A DNA stretch of 64,000 nucleotides from Salegentibacter sp. Hel_I_6 (GTDB taxonomy: Bacteria; Bacteroidota; Bacteroidia; Flavobacteriales; Flavobacteriaceae): NCBI RefSeq assembly GCF_000745315.1, contig NZ_JQNQ01000001.1:1984001-2048000 (forward strand). The letters are read 5' to 3'. Positions 16,583 to 26,006 of this stretch are shown here, in pieces. The notes beneath the pieces were generated by a model. That model was not told the origin of the DNA, ran no database searches, and was given only the letters and a program-made list of their open reading frames with translations. Positions within the stretch are counted from its first letter, which is position 1. Every line of letters begins with the position of its first letter. The position numbers were made by a program, and so were the translations under genes.

Positions 16583-17710
16583 ATGAAAAAGATAATTTAT
16601 TTAAGCCTATTTATAAGTACTGCCATTTTCACATCCTGTTCAGACAGCAAAGGCGGCCAGTCACAGCAAAATGAAGCGCAAGGGCCCCAGCCTTTCCCGG
16701 TAATAGAGGTTCCAACAAAAACAGTTACCGGTTATAACTCTTATCCAACCAGTATAGAAGGGGTTGTGAATAGTGAAGTACGGGCAAAAGTATCTGGCTA
16801 TATAACCAATGTTTTAGTAGACGCAGGCGATAAAGTAAAAAAAGGCCAAATGCTTTTCAAGCTTGAAACAGAATCTTTATCTGGCGATGCCGAAGCCGCA
16901 CAGGCTAATGTAAATGCAGCTCGTGTAGAAGTTGAAAAGCTAAAACCCCTGGTTGAAAAAGATATTATTAGCGAAGTACAATTAGAAACTGCTAAAGCTC
17001 AACTCTCCCAGGCTGAGGCAAATTATAACAGTATCGCCGCTAATATTGACTATGCAAACATTAAAAGTCCGGTAGATGGTTATGTAGGCAATATCAATTT
17101 TAGAAATGGCGCTCTCGTTTCTCCCGGAGACCCTACCCCACTTACCACAGTTTCTCAAACCGAGGAGGTGTATGCATTCTTTTCTATGAATGAAAAAGAC
17201 TTTTTAAGTTTTATGGATAGTGCTGATGCTAAAACCCGGGAAGAAAAAATAAAGAATCTTCCTGAAATAAGTTTAATCCTGGCCAATGGGAAAGAATATG
17301 AAAATAAAGGAATTATTGAAACAATTTCTGGTGAAATAAACCAGCAAACCGGTACCGTTACTTTTCGGGCTAAATTTAACAATAGCAATGGCTTACTCAG
17401 AAATGGCAGCAGTGGAACAGTGAAAATACCTGAAGTTTACGAAGATGCATTAATAGTACCTACCCTTTCTACTTTCGAGCAACAGGGAAAAACTTTTGTT
17501 TATAAAGTCCAGTCAGATTCAAGCTTAATAGCTTCTTCTTTAAATATTCTGGCAGAAATAAATAAGGTTTATGTAGTACAAGATGGTGTAGAAAAAGGAG
17601 ATACTATTCTGGCTAAGGGAGCCAATAAAGTAAAACCCGGCAACAAGATCCAGCCACAACCAACTGCTTTAGATAGCATTGTAAACTCGTTTAATACAGT
17701 TTTTAAATAA
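16583..17710 (+). CDS. RND efflux periplasmic adaptor (membrane fusion) lipoprotein
   Basis: The 375 residues start with a lipoprotein signal (lipobox TSC, Cys near 19). Then come the barrel-sandwich/lipoyl halves (SEVRAKVSGYITNVLVDAGD, later NIKSPVDGYVGNINFRNGA), an alpha-helical hairpin at about 105-150 rich in Ala/Glu and Gln, and the beta-barrel and membrane-proximal domains. It links the inner-membrane pump coded 6 bases downstream to the outer-membrane channel. Family is AcrA/MexA-like. The substrate is unknown. Confidence 0.92.
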   Translation: MKKIIYLSLFISTAIFTSCSDSKGGQSQQNEAQGPQPFPVIEVPTKTVTGYNSYPTSIEGVVNSEVRAKVSGYITNVLVDAGDKVKKGQMLFKLETESLSGDAEAAQANVNAARVEVEKLKPLVEKDIISEVQLETAKAQLSQAEANYNSIAANIDYANIKSPVDGYVGNINFRNGALVSPGDPTPLTTVSQTEEVYAFFSMNEKDFLSFMDSADAKTREEKIKNLPEISLILANGKEYENKGIIETISGEINQQTGTVTFRAKFNNSNGLLRNGSSGTVKIPEVYEDALIVPTLSTFEQQGKTFVYKVQSDSSLIASSLNILAEINKVYVVQDGVEKGDTILAKGANKVKPGNKIQPQPTALDSIVNSFNTVFK

Positions 17711-17716
17711 AAAGCT

Positions 17717-20700
17717 ATGCTAAAAATCTTTATAGAACGTTCTGTATTATCTACAGTAATATCTATCATAATTGTAATGTTAGGTATCCTGGGACTGTCC
17801 GAATTGCCGGTTACGCAGTATCCAGATATTGCACCCCCAACGGTACAGGTAAATGCCTCTTACGCCGGTGCTAATGCCGAAACAATACTTGAAAGTGTAG
17901 TTGTTCCTATTGAAGAACAAATTAACGGTGTAGAGGGAATGACTTACCTTACCTCTAGCGCCAGTAACGATGGAAGTGCTAGTATCACGGTATTTTTTGA
18001 GCAAGGTTATGATCCAGATATCGCAGCGGTAAATGTTCAAAATAGGGTTTCCAGGGCAAACGCTGTTTTGCCAGACGAAGTTATTCGTGCCGGAGTTACC
18101 ACCACCAAAAGACAAAATTCTGCTTTATTATATGCGGGATTATACACCACCAATTCAGATTATGACGACACGTTTATTCAGAATTATTTGAATATAAACG
18201 TCAAACCAGAATTACAGCGTATTAATGGGGTTGGTGAAGTAAATGTGTTTGGAGGTAAAGACTACGCTATGCGTGTTTGGTTGGATCCTGCGAAAATGGC
18301 TAATTATGGTTTGGTTCCAAGGGATGTAACTGCTGCCATAGGAGAGCAGAGTTTGGAAGCTGCTGCAGGAGCTTTAGGCCAGAATGTTGGAGAATCTTTT
18401 GAATATGTTTTAAAATATAAAGGTCGGTACAAAACCGCCGAAGAGTATGAAAATATTATTATTTCTGCTCAGGATAATGGCCAATTTCTTAGAGTAAAAG
18501 ATGTTGGATCTGTAGAACTTGATGCATTTTCTTATTCCTCACTTTCCAGGTCTAAAGGTTATCCAGCTATTAGTTTTGGTGTTTTTCAAACTCCCGGCTC
18601 CAATGCGCAGGAAGTTATTGAAGAAATCTATGAGAAATTAGACGATCTAAAAGAAGATTTCCCAGAAGGTATAGATTATATAATTAACTACGATACCAAT
18701 AAATTTTTAACCGCATCTATAGGAAAAGTAAAAACCACTTTAATTGAAGCGTTTTTACTGGTATTCTTAGTGGTATTTGTTTTTCTTCAGGATTTAAAAT
18801 CTACATTGATTCCAGCAATTGCAGTTCCGGTTTCCATTATTGGTACTTTTTTCTTCCTGGGAGTTCTAGGCTACTCAATTAACCTGCTCACTTTATTCGC
18901 GCTGGTATTAGCCATTGGTATTGTGGTAGATGATGCCATTGTTGTCGTAGAAGCAGTGCACGCCAAATTAGAAGACGGTGCCAAAAGTGCCAAAAAAGCT
19001 TCAGTTTCAGCTATGAGTGAAATTGCGGGAGCTATTGTGTCAATTACCCTGGTAATGGCAGCGGTGTTTATTCCCATCACTTTTATAAAAGGACCTTCAG
19101 GGGTGTTTTATGAACAATTTGGGGTTACTCTTATTATTGCGATCCTAATTTCAGCAGTAAACGCTTTAACGCTTAGTCCCGCCTTATGTGCAGTTTTCTT
19201 AAAACCACATTCAGATAAAAAGAAAAAGCAGAATCTCTTACAAAGATTTTATACAGCCTTTAATACCGCTTTTAAAACCACAACTAAAAAATACACAAAT
19301 TCCCTTGGCTTTTTAGTAAAGCATAAATGGATCACGTTCTTAATTCTTGCAGTTGCTGCAGCAGGAATATTTTGGGCAGATAGTTCTATTCCTAAAGGTT
19401 TTGTACCTACTGAAGACCGTGGAGTTATTTTTGTAAATGCAGAACTTCCTCCAGGTTCCTCCTTAGATAGATCTTATCAGGTTTCACAAACGCTTTACGA
19501 CCAAATGGAAAGTGTAGAAGGCGTGAGAACAGCGACAGTTATTGCTGGTCGTAACTTCTTCTCGGGCGCAGGAAGCTCGAACGCGATGGGATTCATTATT
19601 CTTGAAAACTGGGAAGACAGGGATACAGATGAAACCTCATTAGATGGAATTGTTGCCCAATTAAATAAGAAAGCTGCCGCAATATCTGATGCCAATATCA
19701 TCTATTTTACCCCGCCCAGTGTGCCAGGTTTTGGTAGTGCAGATGGTTTTGATATGCAGTTGATAGATCGTACTTCAGGTGAACTCAAAGAATTAGACCA
19801 AATCACCAGCGAATTTGTAGGAAATCTTATGCAAAGACCTGAAATTGCTACGGCCTCTAATCCTTTTAGCACCAACTATCCGCAATTACAAATGGATATT
19901 GATGTACCAAAGGCTAAAGAAGCCGGGGTTAGTGTAAGCGATATTTTAAGCACATTGCAAGGCTATGTTGGAGGTATTTATACCGCTAATTTTAGCCGTT
20001 TTGGAAAACAGTTCCGGGTTTTTGTACAGGCCTTACCCGAAGATCGAATAGATCAGGAAAGCCTTAATAGCATGTTCCTTAAAACTCCAAGCGGTGAAAT
20101 GGCTCCCGTTTCACAATTTGTGAGTTTAGAACGAATTTATGGCCCTCAAACCGTCACTAGATTTAACTTATTTAATGCCGTGAACCTTACAGGATCTTCT
20201 GCACCGGGCTATAGCTCGGGAGATGCAATTACCGCTATTGAAGAAACGGCAAAAGAAAGTTTACCAAATGAATATGAGGTGGCTTTCTCCGGGTTAACCA
20301 GGGAAGAAATAGCTTCCTCGGGACAGGCCGGAATAATTTTTATCTTAAGTATTGTATTTGTGTACTTTCTATTAGCAGCGCAGTATGAAAGCTACCTTCT
20401 GCCATTTTCTGTTATTCTATCTCTGCCCATTGGAGTTGCAGGAGCCTATTTCTCAACCTGGATGGCCGGTTTAGAGAATAACATTTATTTCCAGATCGCA
20501 TTAATAATGTTAATTGGCTTATTAGCAAAAAATGCTATCCTTATCGTAGAGTTTGCCATACAAAGACGCCGGGAAGGTATGCCTTTAACCGAAGCTGCAA
20601 TAGACGGGGCCCGGGTAAGGCTGCGCCCTATTTTAATGACTTCCTTTGCTTTTATTTTAGGCTTAACTCCCCTGGTACTCGCTACCGGTGTAGGAGCTCA

Positions 20701-20872
20701 GGGAAACAGATCTATTGGTACCGGCGCAGCCGGCGGATTGTTAATTGGTACTGTAGTAGGTGTTTTTGTAATTCCTATTCTCTATATCATTTTCCAGTGG
20801 CTTCAGGAAAAAATAACAGGTGTACCAGAAGCAGCTCAAACAGAAAACAAATCAATTTCTGAAAAAGAATAA
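17717..20872 (+). CDS. RND multidrug efflux permease (HAE1 family)
   Basis: The 1051 residues have the full RND plan: N-terminal membrane helix (IFIERSVLSTVISIIIVMLG), periplasmic porter loop, helices 2-6, a second porter loop starting near 560 and helices 8-12. The proton-relay aspartates are present in IGIVVDDAIVVVEAVH (helix 4), typical of the AcrB/MexB-like HAE1 group rather than metal pumps. It should expel hydrophobic or amphiphilic compounds using the proton gradient. It is 6 bases after the adaptor gene and 2 bases before the channel gene. Confidence 0.95.
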   Translation: MLKIFIERSVLSTVISIIIVMLGILGLSELPVTQYPDIAPPTVQVNASYAGANAETILESVVVPIEEQINGVEGMTYLTSSASNDGSASITVFFEQGYDPDIAAVNVQNRVSRANAVLPDEVIRAGVTTTKRQNSALLYAGLYTTNSDYDDTFIQNYLNINVKPELQRINGVGEVNVFGGKDYAMRVWLDPAKMANYGLVPRDVTAAIGEQSLEAAAGALGQNVGESFEYVLKYKGRYKTAEEYENIIISAQDNGQFLRVKDVGSVELDAFSYSSLSRSKGYPAISFGVFQTPGSNAQEVIEEIYEKLDDLKEDFPEGIDYIINYDTNKFLTASIGKVKTTLIEAFLLVFLVVFVFLQDLKSTLIPAIAVPVSIIGTFFFLGVLGYSINLLTLFALVLAIGIVVDDAIVVVEAVHAKLEDGAKSAKKASVSAMSEIAGAIVSITLVMAAVFIPITFIKGPSGVFYEQFGVTLIIAILISAVNALTLSPALCAVFLKPHSDKKKKQNLLQRFYTAFNTAFKTTTKKYTNSLGFLVKHKWITFLILAVAAAGIFWADSSIPKGFVPTEDRGVIFVNAELPPGSSLDRSYQVSQTLYDQMESVEGVRTATVIAGRNFFSGAGSSNAMGFIILENWEDRDTDETSLDGIVAQLNKKAAAISDANIIYFTPPSVPGFGSADGFDMQLIDRTSGELKELDQITSEFVGNLMQRPEIATASNPFSTNYPQLQMDIDVPKAKEAGVSVSDILSTLQGYVGGIYTANFSRFGKQFRVFVQALPEDRIDQESLNSMFLKTPSGEMAPVSQFVSLERIYGPQTVTRFNLFNAVNLTGSSAPGYSSGDAITAIEETAKESLPNEYEVAFSGLTREEIASSGQAGIIFILSIVFVYFLLAAQYESYLLPFSVILSLPIGVAGAYFSTWMAGLENNIYFQIALIMLIGLLAKNAILIVEFAIQRRREGMPLTEAAIDGARVRLRPILMTSFAFILGLTPLVLATGVGAQGNRSIGTGAAGGLLIGTVVGVFVIPILYIIFQWLQEKITGVPEAAQTENKSISEKE

Positions 20873-20874
20873 CA

Positions 20875-22281
20875 ATGAGAAATAACAGTATATATAAACT
20901 TTTGCTTGGGGGAGCCATGCCATTTTTACTGGTTTCCTGTTTTGCAGCCAAAGATTACAAACGTCCTGAAATAGAAGAGATTTCTGAAGAATTGTATAGA
21001 ACAGATAATCTTCCACAGGATTCATTAAATATGGCTACTATTTCCTGGACCGAAATTTTTACCGACCCTATTCTCAAAAACCATATTGAAGAAGGCCTGG
21101 AAAACAATATAGATATTCGTATCGCTATTCAGCAAATGCTCGCCGCTGAAGCTTATGTAAAACAAGGGAAAGCGAGCTATTTTCCAACTTTAAACGCTGG
21201 ACCGGGCGTAAGTCATCAAATCCTGTCTCCAAATAGCCAGTTCGGTTCTTTCTTTGACGGCAGCATCACCCAATACGACATCACTGGAAACCTTTCCTGG
21301 GAAGCCGATATTTGGGGAAAGATAAGAAGTAATGACAGGGCTTTTACTGCCTCTTATTTGCAAAGTGAAGCTGCCCATAAAGCAGTAAAATCTCAACTTA
21401 TCGCAAATATTGCTACCAATTATTACCAGTTACTTAGCCTGGACGAGCAACTTAGAATTGCAGAAGAAACGCTGGAAACCAGGAAGAGTAGCCTGGAAAC
21501 TACTAAGGCTTTAAAAGATGCCGCTAATGTGACTGAAGTTGGTGTACAACAAACAAAAGCCCAACTTCATACTGCCGAAGCTTTAGTCGTTCAGCTTAAG
21601 AATGAAATACGTTTACTGGAAAATTCTTTTTCAATTTTACTGGGAGATAATCCGCAACAAATTGAGCGAACCGATCTTTCTGAACAGAAAATCATATCCC
21701 CGCTAAATACTGGTGTTCCCTCTCAACTCCTAAGAAACAGGCCAGATGTAATAGCAGCAGAGTACGGGTTAATAAATGCTTTTGAACTCACCAACGCAGC
21801 CAGGGCAGATTTCTACCCTTCACTTACTTTAACCGCTGCAGGTGGTTTTCAAAGTTTAGATCTCGATAAGTTATTAAATGTTAACTCCCTTTTTGCCAAT
21901 TTGGGCGCATCCTTATTGCAACCTATTGTAAACAAAAGACAAATAAGAACGCAATATGAAGTTTCACAGGCACAACAGGAAGAAGCCTTGCTAAATTTCA
22001 AACAAGCTATTCTCATAGCAGGCCGTGAAGTTTCAGACGCACTTTCTAACTACCGGGCAAGCACAGATCGCCAGGAAATTTTACAGAACGAATATGAAGC
22101 CTATGATAAAGCTTCGAGTTATTCAGAAGAACTGTTGAATAATGGTTTGGTAAATTATCTTGAAGTATTAACAGCCAGGGAAAATGCATTAAACTCCCAA
22201 CTTAATCTGATAAATGCAGAATACAATAAATTAAATGCTATTGTAAATCTTTATAAAGCTCTTGGCGGAGGTTGGCAGTAA
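20875..22281 (+). CDS. TolC/NodT family outer-membrane efflux lipoprotein
   Basis: The 468 residues begin with a lipoprotein signal (lipobox VSC, Cys near 22, then FAAKDYKRPEI, the NodT-type start). Two repeated TolC halves follow (DIRIAIQQMLAAEAYVKQGK and a second beginning near LRNRPDVIAAEYGLINAFEL), each giving coiled-coil helices and beta strands. It forms the outer-membrane exit duct for the RND pump. It is the last gene of the operon, followed by a dispersed repeat and a terminator at 22416-22450. Confidence 0.94.
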   Translation: MRNNSIYKLLLGGAMPFLLVSCFAAKDYKRPEIEEISEELYRTDNLPQDSLNMATISWTEIFTDPILKNHIEEGLENNIDIRIAIQQMLAAEAYVKQGKASYFPTLNAGPGVSHQILSPNSQFGSFFDGSITQYDITGNLSWEADIWGKIRSNDRAFTASYLQSEAAHKAVKSQLIANIATNYYQLLSLDEQLRIAEETLETRKSSLETTKALKDAANVTEVGVQQTKAQLHTAEALVVQLKNEIRLLENSFSILLGDNPQQIERTDLSEQKIISPLNTGVPSQLLRNRPDVIAAEYGLINAFELTNAARADFYPSLTLTAAGGFQSLDLDKLLNVNSLFANLGASLLQPIVNKRQIRTQYEVSQAQQEEALLNFKQAILIAGREVSDALSNYRASTDRQEILQNEYEAYDKASSYSEELLNNGLVNYLEVLTARENALNSQLNLINAEYNKLNAIVNLYKALGGGWQ

Positions 22282-22329
22282 ACTGAAGCAATCTTAAGAA
22301 GTATCCAGAGAGAAAATAATTTTTGAATT

Positions 22330-22381
22330 TTGAGGCATCCCAAATCTTTACGATTTAGAATATAAGCTCGATTATCGAGTA
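22330..22381. repeat. Dispersed repeat ending in CTCGATTATCGAG, copy A
   Basis: The block TTGAGGCATCCCAAATC ... AAGCTCGATTATCGAGTAAA ends in a perfect palindrome (22367-22379, central T). The palindrome and the following TAA recur at 32848, 50504 and, on the other strand, 53692. This copy is the most diverged upstream of the palindrome. Confidence 0.6.
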
Positions 22382-22415
22382 AATGTGTTGGATTTGTTTT
22401 GTTAATTGTTGAAAG

Positions 22416-22450
22416 GCAGCTTCGAAGTATAACTTCGGGGCTGTTTTTTG
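22416..22450 (+). terminator. Intrinsic terminator of the RND operon
   Basis: Stem CAGC-TTCGAAG (22417-22427) against CTTCGGG-GCTG (22433-22443) with a short loop, followed by six Ts. It lies 135 bases after the channel gene, beyond the repeat. Confidence 0.75.
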
Positions 22451-22521
22451 TTGGAAAACTAATTAATCTTCGACTAATCGAGAAATTCATTAATTTTAAT
22501 CAAGTATAAAATATTTCAATT

Positions 22522-22824
22522 ATGAAAAGTAATTTCAGCGAAATTATAAAAGATAACAAACCTGTATTAGTCGACTTTTATGCCGATTGGTGCGGGCCTT
22601 GCAAAACCCTGGCGCCAATTCTAAAAGACGTGAAAGCCGAAATGGGCGAGGCTATCAAAATCGTAAAGATTGATGTTGATAAAAATCAGGAATTGGCTGG
22701 GAAATACCAGGTTCGAGGTGTGCCAACGATGATGCTTTTTAAAGATGGACAACAACTTTGGAGACAATCAGGTGTATTACAAAAAGCACAGATTATTGAG
22801 GTAATTAAATCCCATTCAGTTTAA
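22522..22824 (+). CDS. trxA: Thioredoxin
   Basis: The 100 residues are a complete thioredoxin fold with the active site WCGPC at 23-27 and the cis-Pro in VRGVPTMMLF. There is no signal peptide, so it is cytoplasmic and should reduce protein disulfides with thioredoxin reductase. It is a single gene after the RND terminator. Its TAA overlaps the TAA of the convergent DUF5996 gene in the TTAA at 22821-22824, leaving no room for a terminator between them. Confidence 0.93.
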   Translation: MKSNFSEIIKDNKPVLVDFYADWCGPCKTLAPILKDVKAEMGEAIKIVKIDVDKNQELAGKYQVRGVPTMMLFKDGQQLWRQSGVLQKAQIIEVIKSHSV

Positions 22825-23747
22825 ATTTTATCAAGATCTGGAGCTGTGAGCTCTTCTACCGGCCAGCCAGCCTGTTTAGCTCCCGCTAAATATGCCGATT
22901 CCATAAACTCGAGTAAAGCTTTACGGGGGTTTTCCTCTTCTCTCAAATTTGCGTAGGTTAAAATCGCCATTGGGCTGCCATTGCTCATTTCCCAACTTGC
23001 CGATTCTGGCCGTAAATTTTGTGATTCAATCCCTTTGGGATTAGGAAATGTATAGGAATAAAATGCTGGTTCCTGTACTTTATCGTCTCCCGGCCAGAAT
23101 CCAAAACTAATACATTCATGACTGTAAGCATCTTTATCTGAAAGTCTTGCTTCATCAGGCATTTTTGGCGCTTTCTTTCCGGAAAACCTGGTTACAGCAA
23201 GATCCATGGAATGCCAGTAAAGGTGAGCTGGAGAAGTCTTTCCGTAAAATCTTCCGCTAAATTCTTTAAACACAATATTTATCCAAACCAGAGATTTCCA
23301 TAGATCCTGCACATAATCCTCCCGATAATGATGAAATTCGGTTATTTCAGAAAAATCTTTTTCAATTCCAAGATCATAAGGTTTTGAGACTATCTTAACA
23401 GGTACCCGCGACCGCTTTAAAAGCTCCATTAATTCCGAATAAAAATCAGCAACACTAAGTTTATTTTTAAGCTGAAAAGATTCAAATGCTCCTTCGCTGG
23501 TTTGAACTTCCACACGATTTTTAAGCACATTCAAATCTATAGAAAATGAGTTGAAACCATTATTATAAGGGATCGTGCCAGTGCTAAAACCAGTTGGAGT
23601 GATATAATGCGTAACATACCACCAATGATTTTTCCTAGGACTAAGCTTGAGCCGAAACTTTCCTATTATTTGAAGAAATAGGTGCAAGGTGAGCTTTTCC
23701 TTTTCAAAACCTACATATTTTAATTCCGGTAGTGCTGTGTTTTTCAT
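22821..23747 (-). CDS. DUF5996 family protein
   Basis: The 308 residues match what I know as DUF5996: LHLFLQIIGKFRLKLSPRKN followed by HWWYVTHYITPTGFSTGTIP near 40-60. There is no signal peptide, and Trp and His are frequent. No function is established. It converges on trxA with overlapping stop codons. The start ATG is 10 bases downstream of the GNAT gene stop, so it ends a minus-strand run of five genes. Confidence 0.75.
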   Translation of the reverse strand: MKNTALPELKYVGFEKEKLTLHLFLQIIGKFRLKLSPRKNHWWYVTHYITPTGFSTGTIPYNNGFNSFSIDLNVLKNRVEVQTSEGAFESFQLKNKLSVADFYSELMELLKRSRVPVKIVSKPYDLGIEKDFSEITEFHHYREDYVQDLWKSLVWINIVFKEFSGRFYGKTSPAHLYWHSMDLAVTRFSGKKAPKMPDEARLSDKDAYSHECISFGFWPGDDKVQEPAFYSYTFPNPKGIESQNLRPESASWEMSNGSPMAILTYANLREEENPRKALLEFMESAYLAGAKQAGWPVEELTAPDLDKI

Positions 23748-23757
23748 AACATTTTAG

Positions 23758-24042
23758 TTAAGCTAGAACTTCCTGAAATTCTGCGTTCTTTTCTATAATT
23801 TTCTTCGCGAAAGGGCAAAGTGGAATAATTTTCAATTTATTTTCTTTAGCAAAATCTACCCCAGCTTTTACTAATTTTCTCCCAAGGCCTTCTCCCTTAT
23901 AACCGGGATCAACCTCGGTGTGGTCTATTATAAATTTATTGGGACCCGCCCAGGTAAAAGTCATTTTCCCCACTTGTTTTTCATCATCTAAAAGTTTAAA
24001 ATAACCTTTCTTTCCATCATCATGTTTTTCAATCTTCATCAT
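23758..24042 (-). CDS. Small GNAT family N-acetyltransferase
   Basis: The 94 residues match the short GCN5-related group (YidJ/Gtn-type): IDHTEVDPGYKGEGLGRKLV holds the acetyl-CoA loop (GEGLGRKL), then LCPFAKKIIEKN near the end. Two adjacent ATGs (24042 and 24039) could start it. The substrate is unknown. It is second to last in the minus-strand run between the YciI-like lipoprotein and the DUF5996 gene. Confidence 0.82.
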   Translation of the reverse strand: MMKIEKHDDGKKGYFKLLDDEKQVGKMTFTWAGPNKFIIDHTEVDPGYKGEGLGRKLVKAGVDFAKENKLKIIPLCPFAKKIIEKNAEFQEVLA

Positions 24043-24074
24043 TTAAAATTTTAAATTATCACTATAGAGAAAAA

Positions 24075-24575
24075 TTAATTTAATTTTCCTCCTTTAGCTG
24101 TCCACCAGGGATGGACTTCAACGTCAAGTCTTCCAGATTTCACCATAGGATCCTGCCTGGCTAAACTATCGGCTTCTTTCAAAGTAGCCGTATTATAAAC
24201 AGCAATTCCCCGAATGTCACCATCGCCACCAAATGGACCAATTAGGCTTGCGAATCCCTCTTCGGCCATCTTACTTAAATAAGTGAGATGTTCTTTTTGT
24301 AGCCGGGCAGCTTCAGTTGAATCCTGATTTCGGTTTTTGCCACTTTTTAGGAAAACCATATAATACTGTTGCATGAGATAGGTAGTATCTCCCTCTTCAT
24401 ATCTGAAAGTTTGATAGCCCTTTTCTTTCAAATCATTTTCTACCGAATCTATATTCATTACAGGTTTCTTAGCTGCAATTTTTTCAGGACCGGGAATGCC
24501 CCTTTCTTCTTCAGAAATCTCCTCGCAGGAAATTAAAAGAATTGGAAAAACCAGTGCAAAAATTAATTTCTTCAT
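24075..24575 (-). CDS. YciI-like domain lipoprotein
   Basis: The 166 residues begin with a lipoprotein signal (lipobox LISC, Cys 17). Residues about 70-155 resemble YciI/DGPF domains (MQQYYMVFLKSGKNRNQDST, then LIGPFGGDGDIRGIAVYNTA and EADSLARQDPMVKSGRLDVE), a ferredoxin-like fold of unclear function. The domain is normally cytoplasmic, so an exported lipoprotein form is notable but occurs in Bacteroidota. It lies 9 bases after the CYTH gene. Confidence 0.75.
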   Translation of the reverse strand: MKKLIFALVFPILLISCEEISEEERGIPGPEKIAAKKPVMNIDSVENDLKEKGYQTFRYEEGDTTYLMQQYYMVFLKSGKNRNQDSTEAARLQKEHLTYLSKMAEEGFASLIGPFGGDGDIRGIAVYNTATLKEADSLARQDPMVKSGRLDVEVHPWWTAKGGKLN

Positions 24576-24584
24576 ATTAAAGCT

Positions 24585-25052
24585 TTACCAGTTTACAAAA
24601 GGGTTTATACTTAGTTGAGAATTATAATATTTTATTTGGCCAGTGACTTCTTCACCTAACCACTCAGGTTTTAAAAATGTATCGGTCTCATTATTTAGTT
24701 CTATTTCAGCTACCGTCAAACCTTCATTTTCACCGTAAAATTCGTCAATTTCGAACACAAAGTTTCCAGACTTTACCAAATACCGGGTTTTCTCTATAAT
24801 TCCCGGTTCACAGAGTTCAAATAGTGTTTCTGCTTCCTTCGTATCGATTTCTTTTTCCCACTCAAAACGGGTAAGTCCGCTTTTAGAAGATTTCCCTTTA
24901 ATAGTGAGAAAAGCTTTTTTACCGGTAATTCTTAAGCGAACCGTCCTTTCCGGATCGGTATTTAAAAAGCCTTGCTTTATCCTGAAATTCTTAAAAGCTT
25001 GCTTTTTAAAAACTTCGGAGATTACAAGGAATTTACGTTCAATTTCCTGCAT
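24585..25052 (-). CDS. CYTH domain protein (triphosphatase-like)
   Basis: The 155 residues start with the family hallmark EIERKFL (ExExK, residues 3-9), followed by paired charged strands (RTVRLRITGKKAFLTIKGKS, later EIDEFYGENEGLTVAEIEL) that line the CYTH tunnel. Single-domain bacterial CYTH proteins hydrolyse inorganic triphosphate or similar compounds; some are adenylate cyclases. Cytoplasmic. The ATG directly abuts the TAA of the upstream NAD(P)-binding gene, so they are co-translated. Confidence 0.88.
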   Translation of the reverse strand: MQEIERKFLVISEVFKKQAFKNFRIKQGFLNTDPERTVRLRITGKKAFLTIKGKSSKSGLTRFEWEKEIDTKEAETLFELCEPGIIEKTRYLVKSGNFVFEIDEFYGENEGLTVAEIELNNETDTFLKPEWLGEEVTGQIKYYNSQLSINPFVNW

Positions 25053-25718
25053 TTAATTATTGTGAGCTATATTCTTAATTTCATCTGATGGGATCCTTTG
25101 TACGTCCAACTCAGGAGAATTGGCAATGGCCACCATCGCTTTGGCGATACTTTCAGCTGAAATAGATTTGTATTTTCTTAAAGTTCCAAGGAAAAAAGGA
25201 TTAATGAAATTCAACATTATTTTTCCTACCTTTTCAAAACTTCGGCTTTCCTTCCGCTCTCCGGTGATAAGCGAAGGCTGCAAAATATAAGTATGTTTAA
25301 TTTCCTGTTCTAAAACTTCCTTTTCCATTTTCCCCTTGGTGCGGTTATAAAACACGCGACTTTTAGGGTTAGCACCAAGTGCAGAAACCACTAGAAAAGT
25401 TTCTATATTATTTTCTTTACACAGTTTCGCCGCAGCAATTGGGATCCCACGATCTATCTTGGTATAGGTTTCGTGATCTGGAGTTTTGCTTTTCGTGGTT
25501 CCAACGCAACAAAAGACCTCATCGGCCGTAAATTTATCTTTGTGCTCTTCTAATTTAAAGAGGTCTATTAGATGTTCCTCGATTTTAGGATGCTTCATTT
25601 CTACTGAATTCCTGGAGAAAAGTTTGATCTTCTCATACCTCTCGTCTTCCAGTAATTGCTGAAGTAACATCCCACCGGTAAGGCCGGTAGCTCCTAAAAT
25701 TATAGCTGTCTTTGGCAT
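25053..25718 (-). CDS. NAD(P)-binding Rossmann protein (atypical SDR, HTATIP2-like)
   Basis: The 221 residues begin with a Rossmann fold (ILGATGLTGGMLLQQLLEDE) and have CCVGTTKSKTPDHETYTKID, VSALGANPKSRVFYNRTKGK and YILQPSLITGERKESR, the pattern of the HTATIP2/TIP30 branch of atypical SDRs. The substrate is unknown. It is the first gene of the minus-strand run that continues with the CYTH gene. The 288-base gap upstream (25719-26006) holds the dinB promoter and otherwise no gene or repeat that I can see. Confidence 0.82.
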   Translation of the reverse strand: MPKTAIILGATGLTGGMLLQQLLEDERYEKIKLFSRNSVEMKHPKIEEHLIDLFKLEEHKDKFTADEVFCCVGTTKSKTPDHETYTKIDRGIPIAAAKLCKENNIETFLVVSALGANPKSRVFYNRTKGKMEKEVLEQEIKHTYILQPSLITGERKESRSFEKVGKIMLNFINPFFLGTLRKYKSISAESIAKAMVAIANSPELDVQRIPSDEIKNIAHNN

Positions 25719-25994
25719 TTTCTTTTATTTTTTTGATCGGTTAATAATTGTATGTTTAACAATATTAGCTTTCAGTAAAGAATATAAACAAAATAACCCG
25801 CCCCACTATGGGCCGTAACTAAATTTTAAGAAAGCTTACCTAAGTTAGGGATTATAAAGTTTTTGGAGTTGACCTCATTTTTATTCAAGAATTCGCCATT
25901 CAGTTAGTTTTTTAAAAAGGGATCTGGCCTGCGCCGGGATTAGTGAAACTGTTCAATTTACCTGTGTCTTTTTCCTGCCAAATTGAAGTTTCAC

Positions 25995-26002
25995 TAACTT
26001 TG
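25995..26002 (+). promoter_or_regulatory. -7 box upstream of dinB
   Basis: TAACTTTG matches TAnnTTTG exactly. Its spacing puts the transcription start at about 26007-26010, on top of the GTG start codon of dinB, so the message may be leaderless. Confidence 0.45.
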
Positions 26003-26006
26003 TAAA

